The position numbers were made by a program, and so were the translations under genes. This document shows, one piece after another, positions 22,301-33,700 of a stretch of 64,000 nucleotides of DNA; the first letter of the stretch is position 1, and every line of letters starts with the position of its first letter. The notes beneath the pieces are model-generated. The model was not told where the DNA came from. It saw only the letters and a list, made by a program, of their open reading frames with translations, and made no database searches. Source of the stretch: Patiria miniata. Its lineage: Eukaryota > Echinodermata > Asteroidea > Valvatida > Asterinidae. The stretch is taken from NCBI RefSeq assembly GCF_015706575.1, contig NW_024037074.1, forward strand, positions 31,547,334 through 31,611,333. The letters run 5' to 3'.

Positions 22301-24343
22301 GGAAACCAATTGTCTCCATGGGGTGACATTCCTTGTAAAAAAAAAATATTTATTAACATCTGGTGTTAGTTTCAGTATGATTTTTAAAATAATTTGATTT
22401 TTTTTTCATGTTGTCAAATTGATGTTGATGAGCTAAGCTGGCCCCTGCAGCTGGCCAAGGTGTTAAATCAAGGTAATTTGAGAATGTAATTTGGGTGAAG
22501 CTGTGCAGTACCTTTTTATCAAATTAGTGAGTGAACTTTCGGGCATTAGTGGTTATTAATGCGTCTTTTCCCACTTGTATTTTTTTTAGAACATGCAAGC
22601 TCCAGGGGGTATCACATTTACTTTGACACAGGTTAAGCCAATATAGACACGTCCTTTTGACTGTTAGTCTGGAGCATAAATCCGCGTTCCAGAAATCAGA
22701 TCCAAGTCTTAAGTAACATACATACAGGTCAAGTTCTAGTTCAAGTCAAACAGAAAAGTATTTGCCCCCAGTCAGACTTGGAGTAGGCCTATAATTGATT
22801 TAATTTATTGATTAAGAAACAACGCTGTACATGTACTACACTAGCATCTGTTTTCCCCCCTTGAACTTTCCTTGAATTAAAACCGAAGGGGGCAAACCAA
22901 GAATTTAGGCTCAAGGACACCTATTCTTGCCACCTTTCTCAGAGGCCAACAAACTATTAATATTCATCGAAGAAAGAGAAGGGCTATAAAGAAATGAAAG
23001 AGTGTTGCCGGCAGCTGTAAGGAAATGGAGCCTGATTGGAGCCACATGTCTTTGGAACACAAGGATTGATGTTGATGATTACTTACATAGCGGCAGCCTT
23101 TGTTTCTTTATAAATTAATCAACTCAATAATTGATGACCGTGAATAGCAGGTATTGAAGCTCAAGGCGGTAGACTGACATCATCGGGTACCTTGACTTGT
23201 GTAGCACACCAAAACCTTAATCGTGTCAAACTGGTTTTGGTGCCTTCTGGAGGGAATTAAAAAGCAGAACATTAATTTTCAGTATTGCCTCAAGTTCTTT
23301 GAGAAAAAAACAAATCCATTATCGGTGCTTTCCTCCCAGTGGTGTAACTGAGGTCCAATCTGCAGGGGGAATTAGGGGCCTCATTTTCTGGAGAGATGGC
23401 ATTAAATGTATTTTTAAAAATGAAAATTTCATTTTTGCTTTTGAAATTCTTAAATTCTGAGTGTTAGAGGGGAAGGGGCACAGTGCCCACTCCCCATTCC
23501 CCCTTTGATATAACACTATCTCCTCCTGGATTTTATAAGGTCATGTTATTCCAATGGAGGCGATAAAGTTTTCTTGGGCTTAGTCGGCCTATAGTATGTC
23601 ATATAGTAAGAGGGCTGTGCTAATATATCGGTCAAAAACTTTAAGAGGGTAATAAATGGGTCAATTTTGGGTCCCACTTTCCAGTGGCCTTGGCCATTGT
23701 TTACATCATTGAAAGTCCTAAAGTCTCTGAAGGATTGCTCAAACCTAAACAAACCCTGAACAGGGATTTTTATTCACCGGCCCAGATTATTTGTTTTCCA
23801 TCGGGGGAAATCCATTCGATTTCCTTTGATTTCTGGACAACATTTATTGAAAGGGGGCATTGTGTCTATTGGATAGAAGAAGATGAGGACCTTGAAACAC
23901 AAAGCTTGGTGGAGTCAGAAGAAAGCGTAAGGCCAGGGCATGTTATGGATCCTCTTCACAATGCTTTAAAGTTTGCTAAGTGACAGGGACTAGATCTTTT
24001 CTCACTATTGTCTCGCCTACCGGGTCTACCGTGAGAGGGGTGCCGGGTCCAATCAACAGCAATGACTTAGGCACACTGTTCACACGCCTACTAATGTGTA
24101 CGCAGGTTCTTGCCGTAAATTTTGGATTTACTACCCGGGTAGAGCCTCTTCCTCAACCCTACCTGTGTAGAGCGCCACACCCATGCAGAAACCTTCTTTT
24201 ATTCTTTGTAGTGTGTGTGGAAGGGCTTCCTAAAATCTCGTGGTTTGACCTAGATACAACGTGCAGGTTTTGAATGGTGTGAAAGGACCTTAACCCAACA
24301 TAATTAGGTCACTTCACCACAAAATGGAACAGTGTCACCCAGG
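19400..24343. other. Gene-free stretch
   Basis: The only structure noted is an 11-base perfect inverted pair, GGTTACCTGAC / GTCAGGTAACC, at 19799 and 19847. Open frames near 23.7 and 24.0 kb have no splice context or family resemblance that I recognise. TGTGAAAGGACCT near 24278 recurs at 45.07 kb. Confidence 0.45.
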
Positions 24344-24351
24344 CTAGCCAC

Positions 24352-24622
24352 CATGGGCGTCGCCAGGATTTTTTCTAGAGGGGGGCAAACAAAAAATTTG
24401 CCAAAAAATGCTTGTATTTCTCAACACATTCTCGATTTATCAGTTTTAGAAGGGGGCAGGGACATTTTGCCCCCCCCAACTCATTAAATTTACACCACTT
24501 GGTCTTCGCGCCTCTTTTTCTTTTCTTTTTTTTTCTTTTTTTCCTTCCTTTTTTTTTTTTTTTTGCTTTTCCAGGGGGGGGGGCAAGTGCCCCCCCTTGC
24601 CCCCCCCCTCGCGACGCCCATG
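24352..24622. mobile_element. hAT-like MITE with perfect 8-bp target-site duplication
   Basis: Perfect 12-base termini CATGGGCGTCGC / GCGACGCCCATG are flanked by CTAGCCAC on both sides (24344-24351 and 24623-24630). The 8-bp duplication and terminal design are those of the hAT superfamily. At 271 bp it has no transposase, so it is non-autonomous. The interior holds T-rich sequence and G/C runs near the ends. Confidence 0.88.
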
Positions 24623-25458
24623 CTAGCCACTCACTTCATGCAGGGTATTAAACATAATGTGACAGGAATCCCCGGAAATTAGTCTATAGCTTTTCAATTG
24701 AAGTAGCAATCCACGTTTTATTGTGATATCACTCGGTTCAACATCGTACATACGCAGATTATCAGTACATTTCTTTCGGCTTCCTTCCAACTCATCAAGT
24801 TACACCCTGACGGTTCTATTATACATGTATTTGAACATCTTTTTAGGCTATGAGCTGGCAAAAATATTGAAAGAATTTTTTTTTTCACTTTGGGGTCAAT
24901 ACTGGGCATCTTGTTTCTTTCTCGGAATACCTGCTGTCCACAGAGAATTGCAATGCTCTCACGGGATGGGGAAAAATACAGGTGGAGCCTGTATCTTTCA
25001 GTAAAGTGGCAAAATAAGTCCCTGTATTTTTTTTTGGGGGGGGGGGAGAAGATCTACAGGGAAGGGATAAATCATGAACCTGTGGATTTATGAGGTCATG
25101 TTAGTTGACAAATTACTTGGTTTAAAGTGCCAGACGAAATGACCGAAGGTGACAGCAACTGATTGAATTTGATGAAAGGTCAGGCTGCAATAGAGGTCAG
25201 CAGTGGCGATTTCTTGTCAAAATTGGGAGAGGAGGGGGAGGGCGGGGCGGACCGGGCACCAGTAGCTCGGAATTTAGAAAAGCTGGGGGGGGGGGGGTCA
25301 CGGCTGGACACCATCTGACTGGAAGATAGATGGATGTACACACAAATACATATTATGCGTATATATACGGCTATTATGTGCAGTATAATTTCTTCCAGTT
25401 TCATTACGGTGGGCAATGTTACTATTCTTCCAATTGGCCTAGTGGTTCGGTGACTGCT

Positions 25459-25570
25459 CTATGTTCCGACACCCCTATGTTCCGACAACCTAGATTGTGT
25501 TACTTCCGGTTAGGGTTAGGGTTAGAAATAGGAATATGTGCAGTCGGAACATAGGGGTGTCGGAACATAG
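25459..25570. repeat. Palindromic element inside the SINE
   Basis: CTATGTTCCGACACCCCTATGTTCCGAC is mirrored by GTCGGAACATAGGGGTGTCGGAACATAG. The ~55-base centre includes two TTAGGG words. The arms are perfect for 28 bases, which points to a recent insertion or homogenisation. Confidence 0.8.
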
Positions 25571-25757
25571 AGGTGTAACCGGTTCAGAGGGTCAGGGGTT
25601 CAAATACGTACAGCTGCTGGTCATGTTGTGTCCTTGGGAAAGCCACTTCACCCCCACTTTCCTCTCCCTATTAGCCTATATAAGACTCCGGTATTATCAC
25701 CTCAATCTTTCTCAAAACAATCTTTCTCATCAAGGCTCTGGAATAATGTTGTGCATT

Positions 25758-25801
25758 GGGTCGGTTGCAACATGGTTGCAATAACCATGTCCAACCGACC
25801 C
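25758..25801. repeat. Perfect-stem hairpin GGGTCGGTTG / CAACCGACCC
   Basis: The outer stem GGGTCGGTTG/CAACCGACCC and inner stem ACATGG/CCATGT are separated by short bulges, with a loop of about 9 bases. It lies between two SINE fragments and is probably part of another small palindromic element. Confidence 0.5.
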
Positions 25802-26030
25802 GAAACCAAACCGACCTGAAAAAAAACCCCGAATACTTGGCTTGGGCAAGCCACTTCAGCCCCACCTTGCCCTTCTCCACCCAGGAGTTTAATGGGTACC
25901 GGCAATGCTGGGAAGTAACCTGCGATGGACTAGCATCCCATCCAGGGGTAGTAAAAACATTCTCAGTCTTTTCATGCTACTGAAATTGGAGATAAACGCC
26001 GGCCTGATGACCTACATGGGCTCGTTACAG

Positions 26031-27734
26031 AGTTTAACTCTTTTTACTTACTAAACTTGAAACTGTAAATGCAAAATCACAATTTTAGTACACGTACACA
26101 TGTAAGTGCTTAGGACTACATTCCATATGTTCATCCAAAATAATGAGGGATACAGCCATGTTGCCATTTTCAAACAAATAATACAAATCATATGAACGCA
26201 TATATATTAATATGAATATAACTTTTAAAATATTACTCAAAGACGATAGTTTTACGAAATTTCTTGCTAATAATATTGTTTACATCTTAAGCTTAGGCTG
26301 AAAAGAAAATGTGTGTTTATGATAATGCCCTTATTTGGCCTAACAAAACAGGTTGCTCAGGTAACCCTAAACACACCTCTCTTTTTTGGCCTCAGAAAAT
26401 TAGTCCCACTGTGATCTCTTTTCTTGAGCAACCGTGACAAATTCAACACTACTTACCCGATTCAAAATTATTGTTAGAGAGCATGGAGGAATGGGTGTGC
26501 AACTTTGCATGTCAATGTTTGATACAGTTCAAATAGAGGAATTATATTAGCATTAAGGTGCTATACAAACATGCATTGTTGCCTGATTACTTTGTCAAGT
26601 ATACACCACTTTTTGTAGGAGGGAATCTATTGTGTTCAACACCAGTGATTGATGGCTGTAACATGATCGGCATTTACCAAATTGTTCTCCTTCAAAGATG
26701 AACAGGGCTCAATTTCTTTGCTCTACTTTATACGCAGAATTTCGCGCTCACCATTCTCTGTATAAACAGCGCTATAGAAGATAAATTTTGTTCTTATCCC
26801 TGAAGTTACGGGATGTGTATGCTTATTATTAGTATAAGCCAAATGTCATCATGGTGACTGTTTTAGCCGATTTTCGGCTAACTTTGACAGACTTTTTGTA
26901 AAAAAAAAACGAGTTTGACAGAAAATTTGACAGAATGGATTTTTTTGGGCAGATTTCTGGCAGAATTCTGCAAAAATGGTTATTTGACAGAAAAACATAG
27001 TAAATTTGAAGAAAAAAAATGTACACTTGTTTAAAAAGCTTCGATCTTTTCAAACAAACCCTTGCATAATGGGACAGGCTGGCTGGTCTAGGTGCTGAGG
27101 TTCGCTGGGAACCGGACTTCAGCGTGACGCAACCGCATTTTGCCTGAAATTTACGCAATTTCATAACATCTTTATGTGACTATAGATTGTTTATATTTGT
27201 AATTGAAGCCTTAATTAAGGCAATACTACAACATCTATATGTGATTTTTATTGTTTATAGTGTATTTCGAGTAATTTTAGTAAATATGTTGGGGAAATAT
27301 GTTGGAGAAGCAGATGTTTCTTCCCAGGATAAAAGGCATTTAAAGATGCTGTATTGCATATGCCTGCTGTTAAGTAATTTTTTACAGTTTAGTTGGGTTT
27401 TTTAATAAAGAATTATGTAAAAATACACTTCCCCCTCAAACAAGAAGAAAAGGGTTTACCAATTGATATTCTTTTTCAAACAACATTTGGGTTTAATTTC
27501 TGAGCTGTTCACATTTGTATAAATTTATAGTTTGCCAGAATATGAATGTAGACATCGGGTTGTGTAACAGTTTTTGTGTATGGTGAAGCTGGTTTTGGCT
27601 CAAGTGTAGGCCTCAATTAATATTATCTTTTTACAGGATTTTGACTCTGTAACACCTGTTTTACTGATCAACTGTTAATTGTCTACAATGAAATAAATTG
27701 ACGTATTTAATGAATTGTGTGGGTACGCATTACA
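26031..27734. other. Gene-free stretch
   Basis: AT-rich sequence. 26880-27010 repeats the word TTGACAGA several times as a loose low-complexity patch. No gene was recognised. Confidence 0.45.
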
Positions 27735-28020
27735 TTCACTGTGTGGACTTCCGAACAAAAGAGTTCCACATAAACCAGGTATAGATGCGACGTTATGTGG
27801 ACTTGGGCAAGTTCACACATGTTTCCCCATTTCTGGAAAACAGTTCTAGAGGCATTTTTGGGTTAGGATTATCTGTGGCAAAACGAAGAGAAACACCAAA
27901 GGGGGACCATAGAATAAAAATTGGGTTGAAAGATTTTTCACAGATTGAGAAAAAATTAGTTTTTTCCACTGTTTTTCTTAACTACACGAAACCAAGGGAA
28001 TGTCCACACTTGGTATGTAA
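27735..28020 (+). repeat. Family B dispersed repeat, copy 2
   Basis: Homologous to 8945-9225 in the same orientation. It begins with GTGGACTTC-CG-AACAAAAGAGTTCCACA and ends at CTACACGAA..CAAGGGAATGTCCACA-TGGTATGTAA. A 193-codon open frame runs through it but includes the repeat, so it is not treated as a gene. Confidence 0.75.
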
Positions 28021-28773
28021 AATAAACATGTGTGTGTGTACATGTGTGTATGAACAAAGACAGTCCAGTGTCAATCTTATAGGGGCTGTTTTGCAAACCG
28101 GATGTTTTTTTGTAGGACCATTTGGGGTTGGCATAAAACGTTTGATGGCCTATCGAATTGATGCTCAGCTTCTATTGAGACAGACAAGCTGTTTATGTCA
28201 TGAGGGGAGGTCTGACCAAGATCAGCCAAGGTCACTCAAGGTGAAGGGCCATGCGTGGTCTTGTCTCGAAGTTTTTAGTTCTATAAAAAATAAATTTGCA
28301 GTAGACAAAAAGCAGACAAAGAAATTACAATGTGGGGATACTGGATTCATTTTGGTGTATACATGACAGGTAATTGAGTAAAATGGTATCAGGGTTCTGA
28401 TATACAACAGTGCATCTCATTATTTCTAACTAGAAATGTAATGCTTCACATTGCACATTTACATTGCACCTAAGACAAACAGAAGTCTTCAGGTAAAGGT
28501 GAGAGGAACAGTATAATATGGGCCCTTTGTACGGCTTTGTCACAGTTCATGTAAATAGCTTCCCAATTTTGATGACGTGTGAGGTCTTGTCTAAACTCTG
28601 CTTTTAGTTTCAACCATGTGACAAACCCTGGTATGTTATAGTTCAGAGGGGGGCTAAATGTAGTAAATTGTGAACTGACGTTTCCAATGCAAATGCGATA
28701 TCCATGCTATTGAAACAATTGTTTCAGCACCCTTGATTGGCTATTTATATCACGAGACGTGAGTGTTCTAGTC

Positions 28774-29195
28774 CAGGCGCGGTTCTACATGTAGAACCAA
28801 TATTTGGGGGGGGGGGGGGCTAGCACGGTGGATTCAGAATTTTTTCAGGGAGGCGTGCTGAAATGTTGACCGGTTATTTTTTCCAGACACTTAGGCCTCC
28901 GAAAATCAATAGGTGGGGGAGGGGGGGGGGGGGCTCATGCCATATTTTTCAATGGGGAGCGCCAATGAAATCCTAAAATCATTCACACTATATTAACTAA
29001 TGCATCCTTGTCACGGCTATTTCTTCTTTAGGGGGAGACCGTTCGCATGTACATCACAATCCTTCTTTTTGCTAATGCAATTTTTTTTTACGGAATTTAT
29101 TTTCTTGGAGGGGGGGGGGCTAGACAAAATTGGGGGGGGCTACAGCCCCCCTAGCCCCCCCCCCCCCCCCCCCCCCCCCGTAGAACCCGCGCCTG
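28774..29195. mobile_element. hAT-like MITE with 8-bp target-site duplication, 422 bp
   Basis: Termini CAGGCGCGGTTCTAC and GTAGAACCCGCGCCTG are inverted repeats differing by one base insertion. TTCTAGTC flanks both sides (28766-28773 and 29196-29203). G runs near the left end and a C run of more than 25 bases near the right end are typical of the small elements here. No transposase is encoded. Confidence 0.87.
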
Positions 29196-29264
29196 TTCTA
29201 GTCGTGTCCATCACTATTCCTCACAAGTTCAATTCCTTCAGTCTCAAGTCAAGTCACCAGTTAA

Positions 29265-29687
29265 CCCTAAAGGGGCCGGGCGGAATCCGCCCCCCCCCCC
29301 CCCCTCAACATTTTCCGCGATAGCCTCTAAAAAGCTGTTATGGCTTTTTAGCCTCGAGCTATGCGCATCTTTTGATACCAAAAACATAAAAATCGGACCA
29401 CGGGTTGCCGCGTAGCGAAATATTTTCCGGCGCTACGCGCCGTGAAAACTGAATGTTCGCATATACGTCGTGTACACAGAGCAGAATTGCCATTCATACA
29501 TATGAATAATTAATTGGCCATAATTCCAAAACCCTTCGACCTATAGTCATAAAATTTCTTGGGTATGTTTAGGAAGAGTTGCTCTATGCATGTGCTGAGT
29601 TTCAAAATCGTCACTCGATGGCCGAGATCTCGCCCCCCCCCCCCCCCCCCGGCTGAGAGATGGTCAAAATAACCCGGCCCCTTAAGG
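29265..29687. mobile_element. TTAA-flanked MITE (piggyBac- or Kolobok-type), 423 bp
   Basis: TTAA occurs at 29261-29264 and 29688-29691. The ends CCCTAAAGGGGCCGGG and CCCGGCCCCTTAAGG are inverted repeats with a small mismatch. The TTAA duplication points to piggyBac or Kolobok, and ends beginning CCC favour piggyBac. C runs lie just inside both ends. A palindrome CCGGCGCTACGCGCCG-like sits near 29430. Non-autonomous. Confidence 0.78.
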
Positions 29688-30207
29688 TTAAGTCACAAGC
29701 TATTCAAGTGAGCTGTGATAAAAGCATTCTCCTGAGGACGGAGAGTACACTATCTGAAATGTTGAGAACAATTTCACTTCTTGTTCTCAGAACATTCCTT
29801 TTTTTGTGTGGTTAATTGTTCATTCCCGTTGACTCCGCATGTACTTCTGATCGGCCATATTGTGATGTGCATGCGATCGTAAATGCGTGGATGCACTATG
29901 AAATTATATGTAAGTGGATAAATTAATTGCATTGATTCAGGGATTTATCAGACCTGGCCTTGGCATTTTGTAGAAAGTGCTCGCAAGCTGGCAAATAAAT
30001 TTTAGCTGATTAAAGCTGATGTCAAAATTGAGAAGTTCGCAAATGAAAGCCCTTCCATTTGAAAGAAAAAAATCACAAAACATAGAATAGTTTACCTGCC
30101 CCCCCCCCCAAAAAAAACCCAACATTGATAAGGATTAATTTAGATGAATTATTGCACAGAGAATTAGTGTAGGATAGGATATCTGTATTTGTGTGCACCG
30201 TAAACAC

Positions 30208-30785
30208 AAGTGTCATCATTGAACAAACGTTGTGATTACTTTCTCCCACGTTTTGTCCAAAGCAGGAGTTTTTTAGCTGAAATATTTCATTGAAAATAGG
30301 CAGTGCATAGATGTACAAATTCTGGGTTGTGATGCATACAACGTCGGACATACTACTTGGGACATAAAAAGATGTCATCGTTGAACAAATTTCTTGATTA
30401 CTTTAAAGTGGGAGCTTTTCCAGCTGAAACATTTCAATGAAAATAAAAATCAACTGTTGTTAATGTTTTGTTACTGGAATTTTGCTTTATGATACATACA
30501 AATTCGGACACACCACTTGGAAGAATACAAGTGTATTCACTGAACATTGTCGTCATTACATTCTGCAAAGTAGGAGCTTTTCCAGCAGAAAAAAAGCAAA
30601 TGAAAATAAAAAGATGTGAATGCATAAAAACCATCTTTATTTACTGTTTTTCCAACTGAAATATTTCAGATAAAAAAAAATGCATGAATAGCAACTTGTG
30701 TCACTGTTTTTGTTACTCTTGGTTTGTCACTCTTAACTTCTTGCTTATGATGGCGTTAAAGTAACTTCAGATACACCACTCAGGA
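30208..30785 (+). repeat. Decayed tandem array of a ~160-bp unit, about 3.5 copies
   Basis: The order TGTCAT(C/T)(A/G)TTGAACAAA, TTGATTACTTT-like, GGAGCTTTTCCAGC(T/A)GAAA.ATTTCA.TGAAAATA, CATACAA.TTCGGACA.ACCACTTGG repeats from about 30208, 30371 and 30529, with a partial fourth unit to 30785. The copies are clearly diverged. Confidence 0.65.
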
Positions 30786-33700
30786 TATCATATCCCAGGC
30801 TGTTGGCATGTGTGTTCAAAGTATGTCGGATCCAGAGGTCATCTGCGAGTCAAGTACATTAGTACGTTACTGAAAGGGTTAAGCACATCTTCAGATATCG
30901 GGCAAAGCATGCCCAAAATTTGGCACTGTCCCAGCTAAACCTGGATGTTGTGTCAGGCTGAAATCTAATCAATTGTGGGGGCTCAAATTATAACCTCTGA
31001 TAGGATACGATAAACATTTTAACAGGCCTGTAGTGTGTGATAAAAGTTTCGTCGATCTTTTTCTGTTGCACTTGTAAGTTGTACAGATTTTTGAAATCAA
31101 CATGGTCAAAAAATACATGAATAACAGAGAGAAGCGGGACTGTTATTGCACTGTGGTCTGGCTCATATCTAAATACACACCTGCAAGTTTTGGCTATTTT
31201 TCCCAATGGAAATCGGTTGTTCAAGATCTCGGTGATTAATTTTGCACTTTCTGTACATGTAAGCTATGTAAATTCCACCTGTGGTTCTGGTGAAGTCTAA
31301 AGCTTAGTAGAAATCCACGCAATCACAAAAGGGCTTTGAAAGCGGAGAAATAAAAACATTGAACAGCCGGAAGCAAAAGTGGATTGCCCGTGAACATTTT
31401 GTTGTGGATGAATTAAACACAGTTTGCCGGTAGGTTTTTGGTCTGGTAAAAAGAAGGTTGCATCTTTCTTTTTGAAAATAACCAGAAGCATTGGCAATGA
31501 CCCATGTTATTGGTAAGGTCAAGTGGTTGAGGTGAACTGCCCAAAGCATCCATAAATACTGACCAGTGGTCTCTTGACCAGCGGTTCCTTGACCAGATTC
31601 ATCTGCATGTGATTTATTGCCCCATTTGGTGTCCACTGTTCTGAGCCCTTCTAGTGCCCATTTCCAACCTGAAGAATGCAGAGCCACACAGGAAGCAAAT
31701 TACTTGTGAATTGGACTCATTGAACCCATTATTGCAAATTAGTCAACTGCCCATTGCTACCTTATCCGGTAACAACTCTGCTCGCTCCAAGGCAGATCTG
31801 TACAAGTTCACTTTACTTATTTATTATTAGCGTCACTGGTTAAAAACAAAAACAGAACCCATACATACCTTTTTTCCCTCATCAAATGAGCAAATAAGAA
31901 TGTTAAGGTCCAAATAGCCAACACTTATGAATGGAAAATCTTAGTCAACTAAGGAAATCACATCGCCCTATATAACAGTCCTGAATCCCCAATGTTAATA
32001 CAAAATCATATTCAAATTGGAGGATTGAGGACTGCTTTGAAAGATTTTATCAAAACAAAAACCCAGATTAGGGGGCCATTAATAGGTGTAAAAGTTAGTA
32101 ATTGTAACATAAAAACATATTAAAGGCTGCGAGCAAGAAGAAAAACTGAAGTACAAATGAAGCTACATGAGTCCATCTTTTATTTTCATTGGAAATATCT
32201 CTGTTCCTCTCAACGTTTTTTGTGTGTATATGTTGAAAGATCTCCAGGCCTAATTGTTACTCTGTGATGTGGTTGCATGAAGACTTTGTGAATAAGGTCA
32301 GTTGTCACCAAATGAGGTCTTATTCCCATCATGTTTTCCAGGAAAAGCTGTTGAAGAAGAAAATAAAGAAGTGTCTCCCTTTCTCGAAGAATGAGATCCT
32401 ATACGTATTTCGGCCAGTGAATTGACTGTGTCCTTAGCCATTTGGGTGAAAAAGAACCAAGCCCTGTGGTCCTCTGAGATTGATGCAGCTACCTAAGGGT
32501 GTGCAATCACCATGCATGACATGAAGTGACATAAGGGCGCCTGAAGGTCGATTTGGCTATCCTCCTGTGCTTAAGTAACCAGACTCCTTTTCCTTTTCCT
32601 TCTTGATGCAACACGTCCTCCAAGTCCTTGGCAACATGGCCCTCTTCTAGTCTTCATAAATTTTAAAAATCGCTGTGGGCTGTTTTGTACTCCTATTTCC
32701 TCTATGAAAAGGGTGCATAAATTACTATTGTATTCAGGCATTCCAAAGACTTTTAGCCCCAACCCCATTCATTTGCTTTCGTGAAGAGAAAACATTGTGA
32801 GTTGTCAGTAAACCTGTCCTTTTAATGCTCTTTTTGTTATAGGAATATTAGCTGGCATGCAGAGAAAAGACAAAATTTACATGCACTGCTGTCACGTATG
32901 TAACTTTTGATACAGACTCTTGCCATTGATTATATTTTATACTATTGAGTGCTACAAGGTTTTAAAAAATTCACATGATGTCTGCTTATCTGTTTATGTC
33001 CCCATCGAATTTTGGTCTGTTATTATACGTGCCTAGATGTAAAAACCTAGCAGAAACAAAAAAGCTACGAATGGAGAAACAGCTGCAACATGACAGGGCG
33101 GTAATTTTCAGCGACTTAGCGATTTTTTTTATTTTTTTTTGGAGATGTCACAAAATGTTTTGTAAATGACTCAAACTGAAATTTCATTGACAATTTGTTT
33201 TTCTTTAAACACTTTTAGAGAGGCATGCATGCTTTGTTTAAGAACAGAGTTCTGTAATGACGCAAACTTAGTTATAGCGTGACATTTCGCACATTCTGAT
33301 TAAAAATGTCAAAAAAACAAAGAGGCGTTAGAAAGGGCAAGATCTATATTTTAGTAATTCAATAACTCAAAATCGATTTCTTGCCCAAAAAAGTACCTGA
33401 TTTTGACAAACCACGTCACATGTACATTTGTCAGTTGCAATGATACAATAAATCCTGTTGCGTTGTCTCTAAGAATAATGTATAGCAAAAGAAAATTCTT
33501 TGTGTATGTGCGGTTTTGGTGGAAGTACAAACAGATAATGTTTTTACATTGCTATTTTACCGTCCAAATTTGACTCCAGAACAATAACAAAGACACTGAC
33601 AAATTTGACTCCAGAACAATAACAAAGACACTGACTCCACTGCGAAAGATGGACGCAAATTACAATGGACTATACCCTTAAAGTTATATTATGTATTTAA

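Larger units (their letters stand above)
25427..26030 (+). mobile_element. Nested tRNA-derived SINE cluster
   Basis: The head GGCCTAGTGGTTCGGTGACTGCT carries an A-box-like word. It is interrupted at 25459 by a palindromic insert and resumes with a B-box-like GGGGTTCAAATAC, CTGCTGGTC and CTTGGGAAAGCCACTTCACCCCCACTT. After a tail (TATAAGACTCCGGTATTAT) and a hairpin, a second fragment follows: CTTGGGCAAGCCACTTCAGCCCCACCTTGCC ... CTGCGATGGACTAGCATCCCATCC ... GAGATAAACGCCGGCCTGATGACC. The family also occurs at 36416-36672. Confidence 0.8.

Noticed and set aside
25505-25525. TTAGGG repeats suggesting telomeric sequence
   Set aside because: Only two units, and they form the centre of a palindromic mobile element.
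27785-28366. 193-codon open frame on the plus strand
   Set aside because: Its first part is the family B dispersed repeat and the rest shows no domain, splice context or bias; treated as chance.
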